Assembly (NCBI RefSeq): GCF_900100255.1 | Contig: NZ_FMTS01000002.1 | Span: forward strand, 149,400 to 213,399 | Reading direction: 5' to 3' | DNA: 64,000 nucleotides | Source of the DNA: Asticcacaulis taihuensis | GTDB lineage: Bacteria > Pseudomonadota > Alphaproteobacteria > Caulobacterales > Caulobacteraceae | Shown: piece by piece, positions 45,816-55,672 of the stretch | Layout of the letters: every line of letters starts with the position of its first letter | Position numbering within the stretch: position 1 is the stretch's first letter | Program-made: the position numbers and the translations under genes | The notes under the pieces: generated by a model | What the model was told of the DNA's origin: nothing | The model's input: the letters and a program-made list of their open reading frames with translations, nothing else | The model's database searches: none

Positions 45816-45843
45816 CTATTGTATTGCAATCGCATTACAATAG
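45816..45843. promoter_or_regulatory. Operator-like inverted repeat of the relBE-type module
   Basis: CTATTGTATTGC and GCATTACAATAG are inverted repeats with one mismatch and a four-base spacer, 25 bases before the antitoxin start. It probably binds the RelB dimer for autorepression. It also sits 30 bases before the -35 of the asd leader promoter on the other strand. Confidence 0.7.
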
Positions 45844-45872
45844 CCAGTCATTCTTATGAGGCAAAAGTCACC

Positions 45873-45901
45873 TTTACGCGCCCGATCTTTCCCTCTATAA
45901 G
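45873..45901 (+). promoter_or_regulatory. Promoter of the asd attenuator leader
   Basis: TTTACG (45873-45878) and TATAAG (45896-45901) are separated by 17 bases. Transcription would begin about seven bases further on, at or next to the leader ATG at 45909, giving a leaderless mRNA. Confidence 0.65.
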
Positions 45902-45908
45902 CCCCGCC

Positions 45909-45986
45909 ATGTCCATGATGACCACCACAAAACCGACAATGACACCGACCCGTATGCGGGGCGGTCCTGTCGTGCTGGCGGTTTAA
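45909..45986 (+). CDS. Threonine/methionine-rich leader peptide of asd
   Basis: A 25-residue peptide starting MSMMTTTKPTMTPT, with six Thr and five Met, ending in VVLAV. Both amino acids are end products of the aspartate pathway, of which asd is the second step. The peptide ends 99 bases before asd, just ahead of a terminator hairpin. Ribosome stalling at the Thr/Met codons when those amino acids are scarce would prevent the terminator from forming. There is no ribosome binding site before the ATG; translation should start at the very 5' end of the mRNA, as described for the trp leader of Sinorhizobium. Confidence 0.8.
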   Translation: MSMMTTTKPTMTPTRMRGGPVVLAV

Positions 45987-46024
45987 CAGCAGACACCGGA
46001 CAAAGCCCCGCGAAAACGCGGGGC
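45956..46024 (+). terminator. Attenuator: antiterminator and terminator segments before asd
   Basis: GCCCCGCG (46005-46012) pairs with CGCGGGGC (46017-46024) to form the terminator stem with an AAAA loop. GCGGGGC at 45956-45962, inside the leader-peptide frame, can pair instead with 46005-46011 as the antiterminator. A further GCCCCGC at 45901-45907 lies at the presumed start site. The U-tract after the stem is weak (GGTCTGTATT). Confidence 0.75.
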
Positions 46025-46082
46025 CGGTCTGTATTCCACAACCATACCCCTGCGTTTCCGCCTAATTTTCAAGGAGACGTGA

Positions 46083-47114
<1,032 letters not shown>

Positions 47115-47125
47115 CGCAAACGACA

Positions 47126-47157
47126 ACAGCCACACCTGATCACTCAGGCGTGGCTGT
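47126..47157. terminator. Hairpin between the converging asd and sciP genes
   Basis: ACAGCCACACCTGA and TCAGGCGTGGCTGT pair over 14 bp with one mismatch and a four-base loop. It probably ends transcripts from both sides, although T-tracts are weak. Confidence 0.7.
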
Positions 47158-47180
47158 CAAATCTCGTCGTACCCTGAGAG

Positions 47181-47462
47181 TTAGCGGTAGCTCTGGATGC
47201 GCGTGGTGCGCAGACCGGCCATACCATGGGTCTCGATGGCCTTTTGCCAACCCAGGAACTCTTCCGAGGTAATGTTGTAGCGCTCGCACGCCTCGTCGAA
47301 GGTCAGGAGACCGCCGCGCACGGCCGCCACCACCTCCGCCTTGCGGCGGATCACCCAGCGTTCCGTGCCGGCGGGCGGCAGGTCGTTGAGTGTCAGTTTT
47401 GCCCCGGTAGGACCAATCACGTATTTTTCGCCTTTGTTATCGCGGCGTTGCTCTTGAAGCAT
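47181..47462 (-). CDS. sciP: CtrA-inhibitory protein SciP (DUF1153)
   Basis: A 93-residue protein: YVIGPTGAKLTLNDLPPAGTERWVIRRKAEVVAAVRGGLLTFDEACERYNITSEEFLGWQ, then HGMAGLRTTRIQ. This is the SciP/DUF1153 helix-turn-helix, which in Caulobacter binds CtrA and blocks activation of CtrA-dependent promoters in G1. It lies behind flgE on the same strand, separated by a 232-base AT-rich promoter region. Its own ATG has only a weak AAGG upstream, while a strong ribosome binding site drives a short overlapping frame. Confidence 0.95.
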   Translation of the reverse strand: MLQEQRRDNKGEKYVIGPTGAKLTLNDLPPAGTERWVIRRKAEVVAAVRGGLLTFDEACERYNITSEEFLGWQKAIETHGMAGLRTTRIQSYR

Positions 47463-47497
47463 GGCGTTTTGCCTTTGTTACCATCACATGAGAGCAT
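47417..47497 (-). CDS. Possible short upstream frame overlapping the sciP start
   Basis: A 26-codon frame whose ATG (47497) has a perfect AAGGAGG nine bases upstream (47507-47513), much better than that of sciP. It overlaps the first 15 codons of sciP in another frame. If translated, it would compete with or feed sciP by termination-reinitiation. The peptide (MLSCDGNKGKT...) is not recognisable. Its reality is uncertain. Confidence 0.4.
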   Translation of the reverse strand: MLSCDGNKGKTPCFKSNAAITKAKNT

Positions 47498-47609
47498 CCT
47501 ACACGACCTCCTTAAATATCCGCTTAATTGCCATGGTAAATATGGCGTAAAATTTGCGGTAAGGTATCGTTAATACTCTGTTTAGTATGTGTTAAGGCTT
47601 CAATTTCAA

Positions 47610-47627
47610 GATTAACGCGTATTAATC
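47610..47627. promoter_or_regulatory. GATTAA-N6-TTAATC palindrome in the sciP upstream region
   Basis: An 18-bp dyad in the 232-base AT-rich gap between flgE and sciP. It has the TTAA halves of a CtrA box but with six bases between them. SciP expression is CtrA-driven in Caulobacter, so this or nearby TTAA pairs (for example 47512-47528) may be the site. Confidence 0.4.
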
Positions 47628-47694
47628 GTTTTTATACACATAAGTATAGAGTGAAAAGAGCGATTAAAACTTCAATAACCGCTCTACAATTCAG

Positions 47695-49191
47695 TTAGCG
47701 CTTGATGCTCAGCAGTTCCTGGAGCATGTCGTCGGCCGTGGTGACGATCTTCGAGGCCGCCGAATAGGCGCGCTGGGTCGTGATCAGACCGGTGAATTCC
47801 TGCGCGATATCAACGGTCGAGGCTTCCAGGGTATCGGCGTCAATACTGCCGGCGCCATTGGTGCTCGGCACCTTCAGCGAATAGGCGCCCGAGTCGGTCG
47901 AGACCTTGTAGGCATTGCCGCTGACTCCCGTCAGGCCATTGGGATTGAGGAAGGTGGCCAGCGCGATCTGGGCCAGGGTCTTGGTGTGGCCGTTATTATA
48001 GATGGCCGTCACCAGGCCGTCCTTGCCGATCTCGACATTGGACAGCGAACCGAATTCCGTGCCGTCGGCCGTGATCGACTTGGTGGTGGTGTCGCTGGCG
48101 ACCTGGGTAATGCTGCTGAGCCCCGAGGTGCCGAAGCCCATATCGATGGACTGACCGGCGGCCCCCACATTGGAATTCCAGTAGGCGCCATCCGCCGGCG
48201 GCGCGGCGGCATCGGCCGAAGCGCCAATGGTAAAGCCGCCGCTCAGTATGGCCGGCAGGGTGCCGCCATAATCCGTCGGATCGGTGGATAGGTTGCCATT
48301 GGCATCGAAATAGAGCGAGCCTATGTCGATCTGGTGCAAGCCGTTGTCCGTGCCGCCGACAGAACTGGTGACATCGGGAGACGAGACTTCATAATACCAT
48401 TGCGTCTTGCCGGTCGTGGAATCGATGTTCCCCTTCAGCAGCGAAATGGTAATCGTGTGCTCCTGGCCCAGCGAATCCGAGATGCTGGCCGAGATGGTGG
48501 CGTCGGGCTTGGTGCCGGTGTTCGCGGTCGAACTGTAGGTCGACATGGCCGTGGTGGCGTCGAGCGTGCTGTTGGTGATGGCATCGGCATAGGTGCCGGT
48601 GCCGAAGGTCGTGGAATCGTTGGGATCAGGATTGACCGCCGTAGACACCGTGGTCTTCGAATTCAGGTTGGCTTTGAAGTTGACGTTCGTCGTGGCGGCT
48701 GGCTTGTTGGCCAGATCGCTGACATTGATCGGCGCCAGCAGGTTGGCATCGGTGGCCGAGGTGGTGATGGTGCCGGTGGAATCGGCTGGCCAGCCTTGCA
48801 GATAGAAGCCGCCGGAATTGACGAGGTTGCCTTCCGTATCGGTCGAGAAGGTGCCGTCGCGCGTAAATAGCAGCGAACTGGAGGAACTCACCGTGCCGGC
48901 CTGATCCGAGACGACGAAGAAGCCCTGACCGTTGACGCCCAGGCTGTAGCCGGAGGTATCGCTGTTCAGCTCGCCTTGGGTGGTATTGGTCTGGCGATTG
49001 ACCGAGACCACGCCGCCCGACGTATAGGAGTGCTTGTTGCTGGTGCCGCTGACCAGATCGGTGAAGCTCGTGGTGACGCGCTTGTAGCCGGTGGTGTTCG
49101 AGTTGGCGATATTGTTCGAGATGGTGGCAAGAGCCGTGGCGTTCGCGGCGAGCGCGGTAACCCCGGATTGCATGGCGCTGTTGATACTCAT
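47695..49191 (-). CDS. flgE: Flagellar hook protein FlgE
   Basis: A 498-residue protein. The N-terminal rod/hook motif MSINSAMQSGVTALAANATALATISNNIANSNTTGYK and the C-terminal IDADTLEASTVDIAQEFTGLITTQRAYSAASKIVTTADDMLQELLSI are the D0 helices that polymerise the hook. The Ser/Thr/Gly/Asp-rich centre is typical of exported axial proteins. It is the last flagellar gene of the fliK-flgD-flgE unit. Confidence 0.96.
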   Translation of the reverse strand: MSINSAMQSGVTALAANATALATISNNIANSNTTGYKRVTTSFTDLVSGTSNKHSYTSGGVVSVNRQTNTTQGELNSDTSGYSLGVNGQGFFVVSDQAGTVSSSSSLLFTRDGTFSTDTEGNLVNSGGFYLQGWPADSTGTITTSATDANLLAPINVSDLANKPAATTNVNFKANLNSKTTVSTAVNPDPNDSTTFGTGTYADAITNSTLDATTAMSTYSSTANTGTKPDATISASISDSLGQEHTITISLLKGNIDSTTGKTQWYYEVSSPDVTSSVGGTDNGLHQIDIGSLYFDANGNLSTDPTDYGGTLPAILSGGFTIGASADAAAPPADGAYWNSNVGAAGQSIDMGFGTSGLSSITQVASDTTTKSITADGTEFGSLSNVEIGKDGLVTAIYNNGHTKTLAQIALATFLNPNGLTGVSGNAYKVSTDSGAYSLKVPSTNGAGSIDADTLEASTVDIAQEFTGLITTQRAYSAASKIVTTADDMLQELLSIKR

Positions 49192-49231
49192 GTGTGGAAC
49201 TCCCGGAAAACGGTGTGAAGCAGGGTTAAAA

Positions 49232-49897
49232 TCAGGAAACGCTGGTGATGCTGTCGAGCGAAACGGATGAATTGCCGATCTTGAGGACGGTGCTGCCGTT
49301 CTCTGTCTGGGCGGAGGTAACGATGCCGGTCAGGCCGGCCGAGGCATCGATGGCGCCGTCGGCATTGGCGGCGGAGACGCTGAGCGTGTACTTGCCCGCG
49401 CCCACCGCATTGCCGGAACTGTCCTTGCCGTCCCAGGCGAAGCTGTGCGTGCCGGCGGTCAGGTCATCGGCGGAATCGGACCAGACGGTCTTGCCGTCGG
49501 CATCCTTGATGGTCAGGGTGGCCGACGTGGCCGTGGACCCAAGCGTGTAGTTCCAGGTGGCCGACCCGCCATCGGTGAGCGTGGCGGTCGGCTCGTCGCT
49601 GCCGATGGTCTTGCCGATATAGTTGACGGCTGAGGTCATGGAGCCGGAGGCGCCGGAGGCATTGGCGATGGTCTCCAGATAGCCGTTGGCCTTGATCTGT
49701 TGCTCGACCGAGGAATACTGCACCAACTGGTTGGTCCACTCGGTCGTATCCATCGGCGACAGCGGATCCTGGTTCTTTACCTGCGCCGTCAGCAGGTTGA
49801 GGAAGGTGGTGTAGTCGGTGCTGAACTTCGAGGAATCCGCCGCGGTATTCGAGGTGGGATTGCTGGCGGAATTGGTGTTGGCGACGCTGGTGACCAT
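49232..49897 (-). CDS. flgD: Flagellar hook-capping protein FlgD
   Basis: A 221-residue protein. The N-terminal region FLNLLTAQVKNQDPLSPMDTTEWTNQLVQYSSVEQQIKAN carries the FlgD signature (L-AQ-xNQDPL), followed by the Ig-like and tudor-like C-terminal domains with GKDSSGNAVGAGKYTLSVSA. It caps the growing hook. It lies between fliK and flgE on one transcript. Confidence 0.95.
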   Translation of the reverse strand: MVTSVANTNSASNPTSNTAADSSKFSTDYTTFLNLLTAQVKNQDPLSPMDTTEWTNQLVQYSSVEQQIKANGYLETIANASGASGSMTSAVNYIGKTIGSDEPTATLTDGGSATWNYTLGSTATSATLTIKDADGKTVWSDSADDLTAGTHSFAWDGKDSSGNAVGAGKYTLSVSAANADGAIDASAGLTGIVTSAQTENGSTVLKIGNSSVSLDSITSVS

Positions 49898-49907
49898 GGG
49901 GGGCTTC

Positions 49908-52052
49908 CTAGACGCTGAGATCGAGCGCGAGACGCGATGAGGATTGACGGTAATTCAGGCGGGCGGCGGCCGGATCGATAGCGCCATTGAGGGCATCTAG
50001 GTCGGCATCAACCTGATCGGCGGCGGCCTGGTTGCGCGCCATCTGGGCCAGATGCTGGCTGTTCGGACGGTTCTGGCCCTGCTGGCTATCCGCCTGAGTG
50101 AAAGTGTTTTGCTGCTGTGGCGAACCGCCGGCAGAGCCCCCCCCGGAAGACGAATCATCCGCGCTGCGGGCACTGGCATTGACCGTATGCGCCTGCGCCT
50201 GAACCACCGCATCGGTCTTCTGGCGCGTCGAGAAGCTCAAGGCGTCGTCGGAGAGTTGCAGGCCGGTATCGCGTAGTTGCTGGCGCAGCTCGGTTTCGTG
50301 GGCGCTGAAGGTGGCGGCAGTGACGTCGGAATCGAAGGTCATATGCGCCGTCATCCGGCCGTCACGGCCGATGCTGAGCGCTACGTCGACCTTGCCTAGA
50401 TCGGCCGGATGCAACTCCATGGTGAACTTCGTCGCGCCCTCGGCATGGCGGCGGTTGATCTGCACGCTCAGGGCATTGAGGTTATCGACGGCGGTCTGCG
50501 ACATCAGGCTGGTGGCCGGCGCCTGTGGCGTGGCGGCGGGCGTGTAGCCGGTTGTATCGTTAGACACCGGCGTACTGGCCAGTGAGAAACCGGACGGCGC
50601 GGCGGCGACCGGCGGGGGAGCCGGCTCGCTGCTGTTCTCTACCGGGAGGCTGGCGGGCTTGCGAGCGGTCGCCTGGACCTGGTTTTGAACTTGGGCGGCC
50701 TTGGCCTGAGATGCCTGAACCTGAGGCGCCTGAGTCTGAGATGTCTGCTGAAATACCTGAACCGGCGCGGCCTGAACCGGCGCAGAGCGCGTTTGCGCCG
50801 CCTGCGTCGACGCGGCGTCATTTGCGGCTACAGGGGCAGACGTTTCAGTGCGCGCAGCCGCAATGGCGGGAGCGCCCGCCGACGAGGCGATGACCGCTGG
50901 CGCCTGCGCCTTTGCAAAGGGCGCGGCGGTTTGCGGCACCGCAGTCATCAGAGCGGCAAATTTCGGCTGGGCGGCGGCCTCTGGCTTATTGTCGGCGGTA
51001 TCGGCATCAGCGGCATCGGCTTGATTTTGCGGCGCGGGCGCTTGTGGAGCGGCCGGGGCTTGCTTGCCAATTGGTGCAGGCGTGACCTTGTCATCGCCGG
51101 CGGCGATAACGGGCTGAGTGGCGGGCGCGCTGGCGGGCTGAATGGCAGGTGGCGTCACAGATGCCACGACCGGCGCAATCACGGCAAGGCTGGCCTCATC
51201 CGGCGTAACGTCAGTGGCGTCATCGGCCTTGACGGCTGTCTTGCCGGTTTCGGCATCCGCCGTTTTGCTTTTGCCAGGTTTCGCCTCGGCCGTTTTGATG
51301 ACCGGCGCAGTGACGACCGGTGTTTCGATCAGAACGGGTGTCTGGGCAACCGGCACGGCGGCCTTCAGCGTCTGCGCCTGAGCAGCGAGGGCTTGCGGGG
51401 TCACGACCGCCGCCTCGGTCACCTGGACCTGTGCCACCTCGGCTTGAGGCGCCTGAGTTTGAGGCACCTCAGCCTTTGTCACCATCGCGACGGGCATTTC
51501 GGTCACTGGCGCTTCGGCGTGCAGCACCGGCTTTGGCGTTGCCGTTTTTGACGTCACTGGCTGGGCGTCAGGCAAGGCCGGCGCGGCTTCGGCCGCGACA
51601 GCCGGGGCCAAAACCGGAGCCAGAATCGTGTCCGGAATTTGGGGCTGAACCGTTTGCGTCATGGCCTCAGGCACAGTCACAGCCGCAACCGCCGCCGGCG
51701 TGGCGGCCTGGGCAGTTTCCACCACCGGCACCTGCGCCTGCAACCGGGTCGCGGTGACCGGCAGGGCCGGGACATCGCCAGTCGCCATCACGGGCACAAC
51801 GACCGGATTGACGGCGGACGGCACGGCGACCGGCGGCAGGCCGTTAGGCAGCCCGGATGCCGCCCCCTTTGCGGTCGGCGCGGCGTTCAGACCCGCCAGG
51901 AGGCTGGCGAAATCAGCGGCGGTGGTGGCGGCTGCAAGGCTCCCCGCCGTGTTTCCAGCCAGATTTGTAGTTTGCGGCGCAGCCGTATCCCCGCCGGTGG
52001 ATACACCGGACGCCGCCATCGGCAGGAAGGGGAAATCGAACAGCGCAGGCAT
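49908..52052 (-). CDS. fliK: Flagellar hook-length control protein FliK
   Basis: About 714 residues, large for FliK. Residues 40-560 are a low-complexity ruler of Ala, Pro, Val, Gln and Thr. The conserved C-terminal domain (INRRHAEGATKFTMELHPADLGKVDVALSIGRDGRMTAHMTFD) is the Flg_hook domain that switches export specificity. The start at 52052 is preferred, though ATG 52091 is possible; the frame extends to a TTG at 52157, but that lies upstream of the transcription start predicted from the sigma-54 site. Confidence 0.9.
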   Translation of the reverse strand: MPALFDFPFLPMAASGVSTGGDTAAPQTTNLAGNTAGSLAAATTAADFASLLAGLNAAPTAKGAASGLPNGLPPVAVPSAVNPVVVPVMATGDVPALPVTATRLQAQVPVVETAQAATPAAVAAVTVPEAMTQTVQPQIPDTILAPVLAPAVAAEAAPALPDAQPVTSKTATPKPVLHAEAPVTEMPVAMVTKAEVPQTQAPQAEVAQVQVTEAAVVTPQALAAQAQTLKAAVPVAQTPVLIETPVVTAPVIKTAEAKPGKSKTADAETGKTAVKADDATDVTPDEASLAVIAPVVASVTPPAIQPASAPATQPVIAAGDDKVTPAPIGKQAPAAPQAPAPQNQADAADADTADNKPEAAAQPKFAALMTAVPQTAAPFAKAQAPAVIASSAGAPAIAAARTETSAPVAANDAASTQAAQTRSAPVQAAPVQVFQQTSQTQAPQVQASQAKAAQVQNQVQATARKPASLPVENSSEPAPPPVAAAPSGFSLASTPVSNDTTGYTPAATPQAPATSLMSQTAVDNLNALSVQINRRHAEGATKFTMELHPADLGKVDVALSIGRDGRMTAHMTFDSDVTAATFSAHETELRQQLRDTGLQLSDDALSFSTRQKTDAVVQAQAHTVNASARSADDSSSGGGSAGGSPQQQNTFTQADSQQGQNRPNSQHLAQMARNQAAADQVDADLDALNGAIDPAAARLNYRQSSSRLALDLSV

Positions 52053-52152
52053 TCGGGTATCCGCGAGAACATCGGGAACGGCCGGTCGCATCTTGCGGCA
52101 GGCGGTCGGGGGCGAAGTCAACGCATTTTGCGCATCTGATCCGAAAAGCCCC

Positions 52153-52168
52153 TGCAAACGCCGGGCCA
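52153..52168 (-). promoter_or_regulatory. Sigma-54 promoter of fliK-flgD-flgE
   Basis: On the minus strand TGGCCC, five bases, then TTGCA matches the sigma-54 consensus TGGCAC-N5-TTGC(A/T) with one change, and the essential GG and GC are exactly ten bases apart. Transcription should begin near 52142. FlbD, encoded at 36594-37964, is the likely activator, as for class III flagellar genes in Caulobacter. Confidence 0.75.
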
Positions 52169-52564
52169 GTCATTAACCAATTGATTTAACTAAAATTATG
52201 CCCTTTTCAGCAGACCCGAAGGGGTGGTCTTTGCCGATATCTGAGGTCAAATTTGCCTAGAGCGGCGGCGTTTTTCGCCGGGCGCCGGCCCTCCATCAGG
52301 CGACATCACCGACGCCGCCCCCGCCCCCCTCACGCGCAGGCGCGCGATATGATGACCCCGCGCGCGGGTGCGTACCTTGACGACAGGCTATGCTGGCACA
52401 GGACTTGAAACTGTTAATGCAGATAACCGCCACCCTCGCCACCAACGAAATGCTAAGTTTATGAAAACAAAACGTTTTTTAAAATTAAGCCATAAAAGCC
52501 CCCGGTCATTTTTGCCGGGTCAGGTGCAGGGTTTGCCTATGAACGCCCGCCGGGAGCCCGCCGC
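52169..52564. other. Intergenic region between fliK and flgK
   Basis: No convincing gene. TTAA-rich bases at 52172-52195 lie behind the fliK promoter. On the plus strand TGGCAC-N5-TTGAA at 52394-52409 resembles a sigma-54 site for flgK, but the -12 GC reads GA, so it is weak. A small hairpin (CCCGG/CCGGG) occurs near 52500. A C-rich, GC-rich stretch at 52300-52370 has no evident function. Confidence 0.5.
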
Positions 52565-54730
52565 ATGTCACTAGGTTCGATCATGAACATCGGCGTTTCG
52601 GGGCTGATGACCGCGCAGGACCAATTGCACGTCGTCTCCGACAATATCGCCAATCTCAACACGCCGGGCTATATCCGCAAGGTTTCGCATCAGACCAGCG
52701 TGGTCACCGCCGGCGTCGGCATGGGCGTGCAGTCGGGCCAGGTCACTCTGGCCGCCGACAAATTCCTCCAGGCGGCCACCCTGAAGGCCAGCTCGATCTC
52801 GGCCCAGTCCGACACGTCCTACGAACTGCTCGACCAGATGCAGGCGCAGTTCGGCGATATCACCGACACCAACAACCTGTTCGGCCAGGCCAGTTCCGTC
52901 CTGTCCTCGATGGCCCAGCTCGGCGAAGATCCGACCTCCAGCGCCAGCCGTCAGGAAGCGATCAGCTATGTGTCGGGCTTCCTGTCCGAAGCCGGCCGGA
53001 TTTCGACCAAGATCCAGACCATCCGCGGCGATGCCGATACCCGCATCGCCAGCGCCGTGACCTCGGTCAACGACCTGCTGGTCAGCATCCGCGATCTCAA
53101 TGGCTCGATTTCGGGCGCCGCCGTTTCCGGCACCGACACCACCGGCGCCCAGACCACGCAGATGAGCTATATCGACCAGTTGTCGAAACTGGTCGATGTC
53201 CGCGTCACCCAGGAAGCCAATGGCGGCGTTACCCTGCGCACACAGTCCGGCACGGTGCTGGTTTCCGGCGCCAGTGCCGCCACCCTGGCCTATACGCCGG
53301 CCACCAGTGTCGACGCCTCCACCAGCTTCGGCCCGATTACCCTCACCGGCGTCAATAACGAAACCCGCGACTTCGCCGACAGTCTGGCTTCAGGCGAGAT
53401 CAAGGGCTTGCTCGACATCCGCGACAAGACCTCGGTGGCGATCAACGATCAGCTCAACGAGTATGTCACCCAGTTCAGCAACCAGCTCAATGCCGCGCAC
53501 AATGCCTCCAGCGCCGTGCCCGCCCCCACCTCGCTCACCGGCAAGAATACCAGCCTGACCGAGGAAGAGGCCATTACCGGCTTCCAGGGCGAGACCAATA
53601 TCGTCACGCTCGATTCATCGGGCAATATCACCCACAAGATGACTCTGACCTTCGATACCGACGGCAGCGGCAATGGCAGCTACCTGATGGATGGCGTGGC
53701 TGGCACCTTCTCGGCGTCCAGCTTCGTCAGCGACATCAATGCCGGTCTGGGCGGGGCGGCGACGCTCGACTTCACCAACGGCAAGATGAGCCTGACCTCC
53801 GGCGGCACGGATGGCGTGGCCGTCGTCGATTCCCCGGCGAATACGGCCACCAGCACCACGCCTTCCAACAAGCTGGGTCAGGGCTTTTCGCAATTCTTCG
53901 GCCTGAATGACCTGGTCACCTCGGACGTCCCGACCAATTTCAAGACCGGCCTGACCGGCAGCAGCGCCCACGGCTTCACGGCGGGCGACACGATCAGCTT
54001 CGCCATCAAGTCGGCCACCGGCGCCACCGTCGCCAATGTCAAGTATGCCATTCCGGCCGGCGCCACCACCATGACCGACCTGGTCACCGGCGCGGGCGGG
54101 CTGAACGACACCACCACCGGGCTCGGCCGCTACGGCGCCTTCGCGCTCGACGGCAATGGCCAGCTCACCTTTACCGGCTTCGGCAATCCGGCCAACACCC
54201 TGGGCGTTACCAGCGACACCACCTCACGCAACGGCACGGGCGCCTCCTTCACCCAGTTCTTCGGCCTGGCTGACAGCGCCGGCAATGCGGCGAACCATCT
54301 CACTGTCGCCACGCGCATCGAAAACAATGTCGCCAATCTCTCCCTGGCTCAGGTCAATCTGAACGCCGCCACCGGCGTCAGTGCCCTGGCCGGCGGTGAT
54401 GGCGCTGGCGGCCTGGCCATGGCGGCCATCGGCACCCAGTCCACCACCTTCAACGCGGCCGGCCTGAATGCCGGCGGCACCTCGACTCTTGAGCGCTACG
54501 GCTCCGATCTGGCGGGCCAGGTCGGCAATCTGGCCGCCACCGCCAAGACCACCAAGGAAAGCAATGCCTCCCTGCTCGATGAGGCGACCTCGCGCCGCTC
54601 CAGCCAGGAAGGCGTCAATCTCGATGAGGAACTCATCCATCTCACCACGTACCAGCAGGCTTACAGCGCCGCCGGCCGCCTCGTCCAGGCCGCCAAGGAC
54701 ATGTATGACGTCCTGCTGAACATGATGTAA
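52565..54730 (+). CDS. flgK: Flagellar hook-associated protein 1, FlgK
   Basis: A 721-residue axial protein. The N-terminus MSLGSIMNIGVSGLMTAQDQLHVVSDNIANLNTPGYIRK and the C-terminus GVNLDEELIHLTTYQQAYSAAGRLVQAAKDMYDVLLNMM are the paired coiled-coil ends of HAP1. The middle is Gly/Thr/Ser-rich and variable, with an internal pair of similar segments (LGQGFSQFFGLNDL and GASFTQFFGLADS). GGGAG precedes the ATG. It joins hook and filament. Confidence 0.95.
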   Translation: MSLGSIMNIGVSGLMTAQDQLHVVSDNIANLNTPGYIRKVSHQTSVVTAGVGMGVQSGQVTLAADKFLQAATLKASSISAQSDTSYELLDQMQAQFGDITDTNNLFGQASSVLSSMAQLGEDPTSSASRQEAISYVSGFLSEAGRISTKIQTIRGDADTRIASAVTSVNDLLVSIRDLNGSISGAAVSGTDTTGAQTTQMSYIDQLSKLVDVRVTQEANGGVTLRTQSGTVLVSGASAATLAYTPATSVDASTSFGPITLTGVNNETRDFADSLASGEIKGLLDIRDKTSVAINDQLNEYVTQFSNQLNAAHNASSAVPAPTSLTGKNTSLTEEEAITGFQGETNIVTLDSSGNITHKMTLTFDTDGSGNGSYLMDGVAGTFSASSFVSDINAGLGGAATLDFTNGKMSLTSGGTDGVAVVDSPANTATSTTPSNKLGQGFSQFFGLNDLVTSDVPTNFKTGLTGSSAHGFTAGDTISFAIKSATGATVANVKYAIPAGATTMTDLVTGAGGLNDTTTGLGRYGAFALDGNGQLTFTGFGNPANTLGVTSDTTSRNGTGASFTQFFGLADSAGNAANHLTVATRIENNVANLSLAQVNLNAATGVSALAGGDGAGGLAMAAIGTQSTTFNAAGLNAGGTSTLERYGSDLAGQVGNLAATAKTTKESNASLLDEATSRRSSQEGVNLDEELIHLTTYQQAYSAAGRLVQAAKDMYDVLLNMM

Positions 54731-54740
54731 GGCCGAAAAC

Positions 54741-55667
54741 ATGCGTATTTCGACATCCGAATCCTGGTCCAACGCCCTCAATAACCTCATGAGCGCACAG
54801 ACCCGCCAGCAGACCGCCAATGACCAGGTCGCCACCCAGAAGGTGGCCACCGACCTGGGCGGCTATGGCCGCACCTCGGAAATCATCGCCTCGTATCAGT
54901 CGTCCCTGTCGCGCACCAATGCCTATCTCGACGTGACCCAGACCGTGGCCGACCGCCTGAACAGCCAGGACCTGGCCATCACCACCACGAGCGACGCCGT
55001 CTCTTCCGCCAAGGATTCGATCATGAGTTCGCTGGCCAATGGCACCGGCACCACCCTGATGCTCGACATGCAGGGCAGTTTTTCGGCGGCACTCTCCGGC
55101 CTGAACTATCGTCACAATGGCCAGTATCTTTTCAACGGCGGCAATGACAATGCCGCGCCGGTCTCGATCACCAGCATGTCGCAACTGGCCGGCGTCACCT
55201 CGTCCGACGATGTCTTCACCAACGGCACGGTCAAGAAAAGCTCGCAGATCGATGCCGGCACCACCATCCAGACCGGCATGCTGGCCTCCGAACTGGGCAG
55301 CAAGCTGATGAGCCTCTACAAGGAGGTGCAGGACTATAATGACGACCCGACGACCGGCCCCTTCGGCGACCAACTCACCGACGCGCAGAAGGACTTCCTG
55401 ACCACCAAGTCGCAGGAATTCGGCAAGCTCTATGATGACATGCTGCAACAGGGCGCGCTCAACGGCACCATGCAGAAGCGGGTCGAAAACACGCAGACCT
55501 CCCTGCAGGGCCAGGCGGATTCGCTGTCGCAACTGGTCGATAAGCGCACCTCGGTCGATATGGCCGAAGCCTATTCCAACCTGCAACAGGCGCAGGTGGC
55601 CGTCCAGGCCTCGGCCCAGGTGCTGGCCAACCTCAACTCGACCAGCCTGCTCAACCTACTGAAATAA
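54741..55667 (+). CDS. flgL: Flagellar hook-associated protein 3, FlgL
   Basis: A 308-residue flagellin-like protein beginning MRISTSESWSNALNNLMSAQTRQQTANDQVATQK and ending in ALVNLNSTSLL-like helices (QAQVAVQASAQVLANLNSTSLLNLLK). It starts ten bases after flgK, so it is co-transcribed. It forms the second junction ring between hook and filament. Confidence 0.94.
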   Translation: MRISTSESWSNALNNLMSAQTRQQTANDQVATQKVATDLGGYGRTSEIIASYQSSLSRTNAYLDVTQTVADRLNSQDLAITTTSDAVSSAKDSIMSSLANGTGTTLMLDMQGSFSAALSGLNYRHNGQYLFNGGNDNAAPVSITSMSQLAGVTSSDDVFTNGTVKKSSQIDAGTTIQTGMLASELGSKLMSLYKEVQDYNDDPTTGPFGDQLTDAQKDFLTTKSQEFGKLYDDMLQQGALNGTMQKRVENTQTSLQGQADSLSQLVDKRTSVDMAEAYSNLQQAQVAVQASAQVLANLNSTSLLNLLK

Positions 55668-55672
55668 CCCGC

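Noticed and set aside
52394-52409. Sigma-54 promoter for flgK
   Set aside because: The spacing fits, but the invariant -12 GC is GA, so I note it only inside the intergenic entry.
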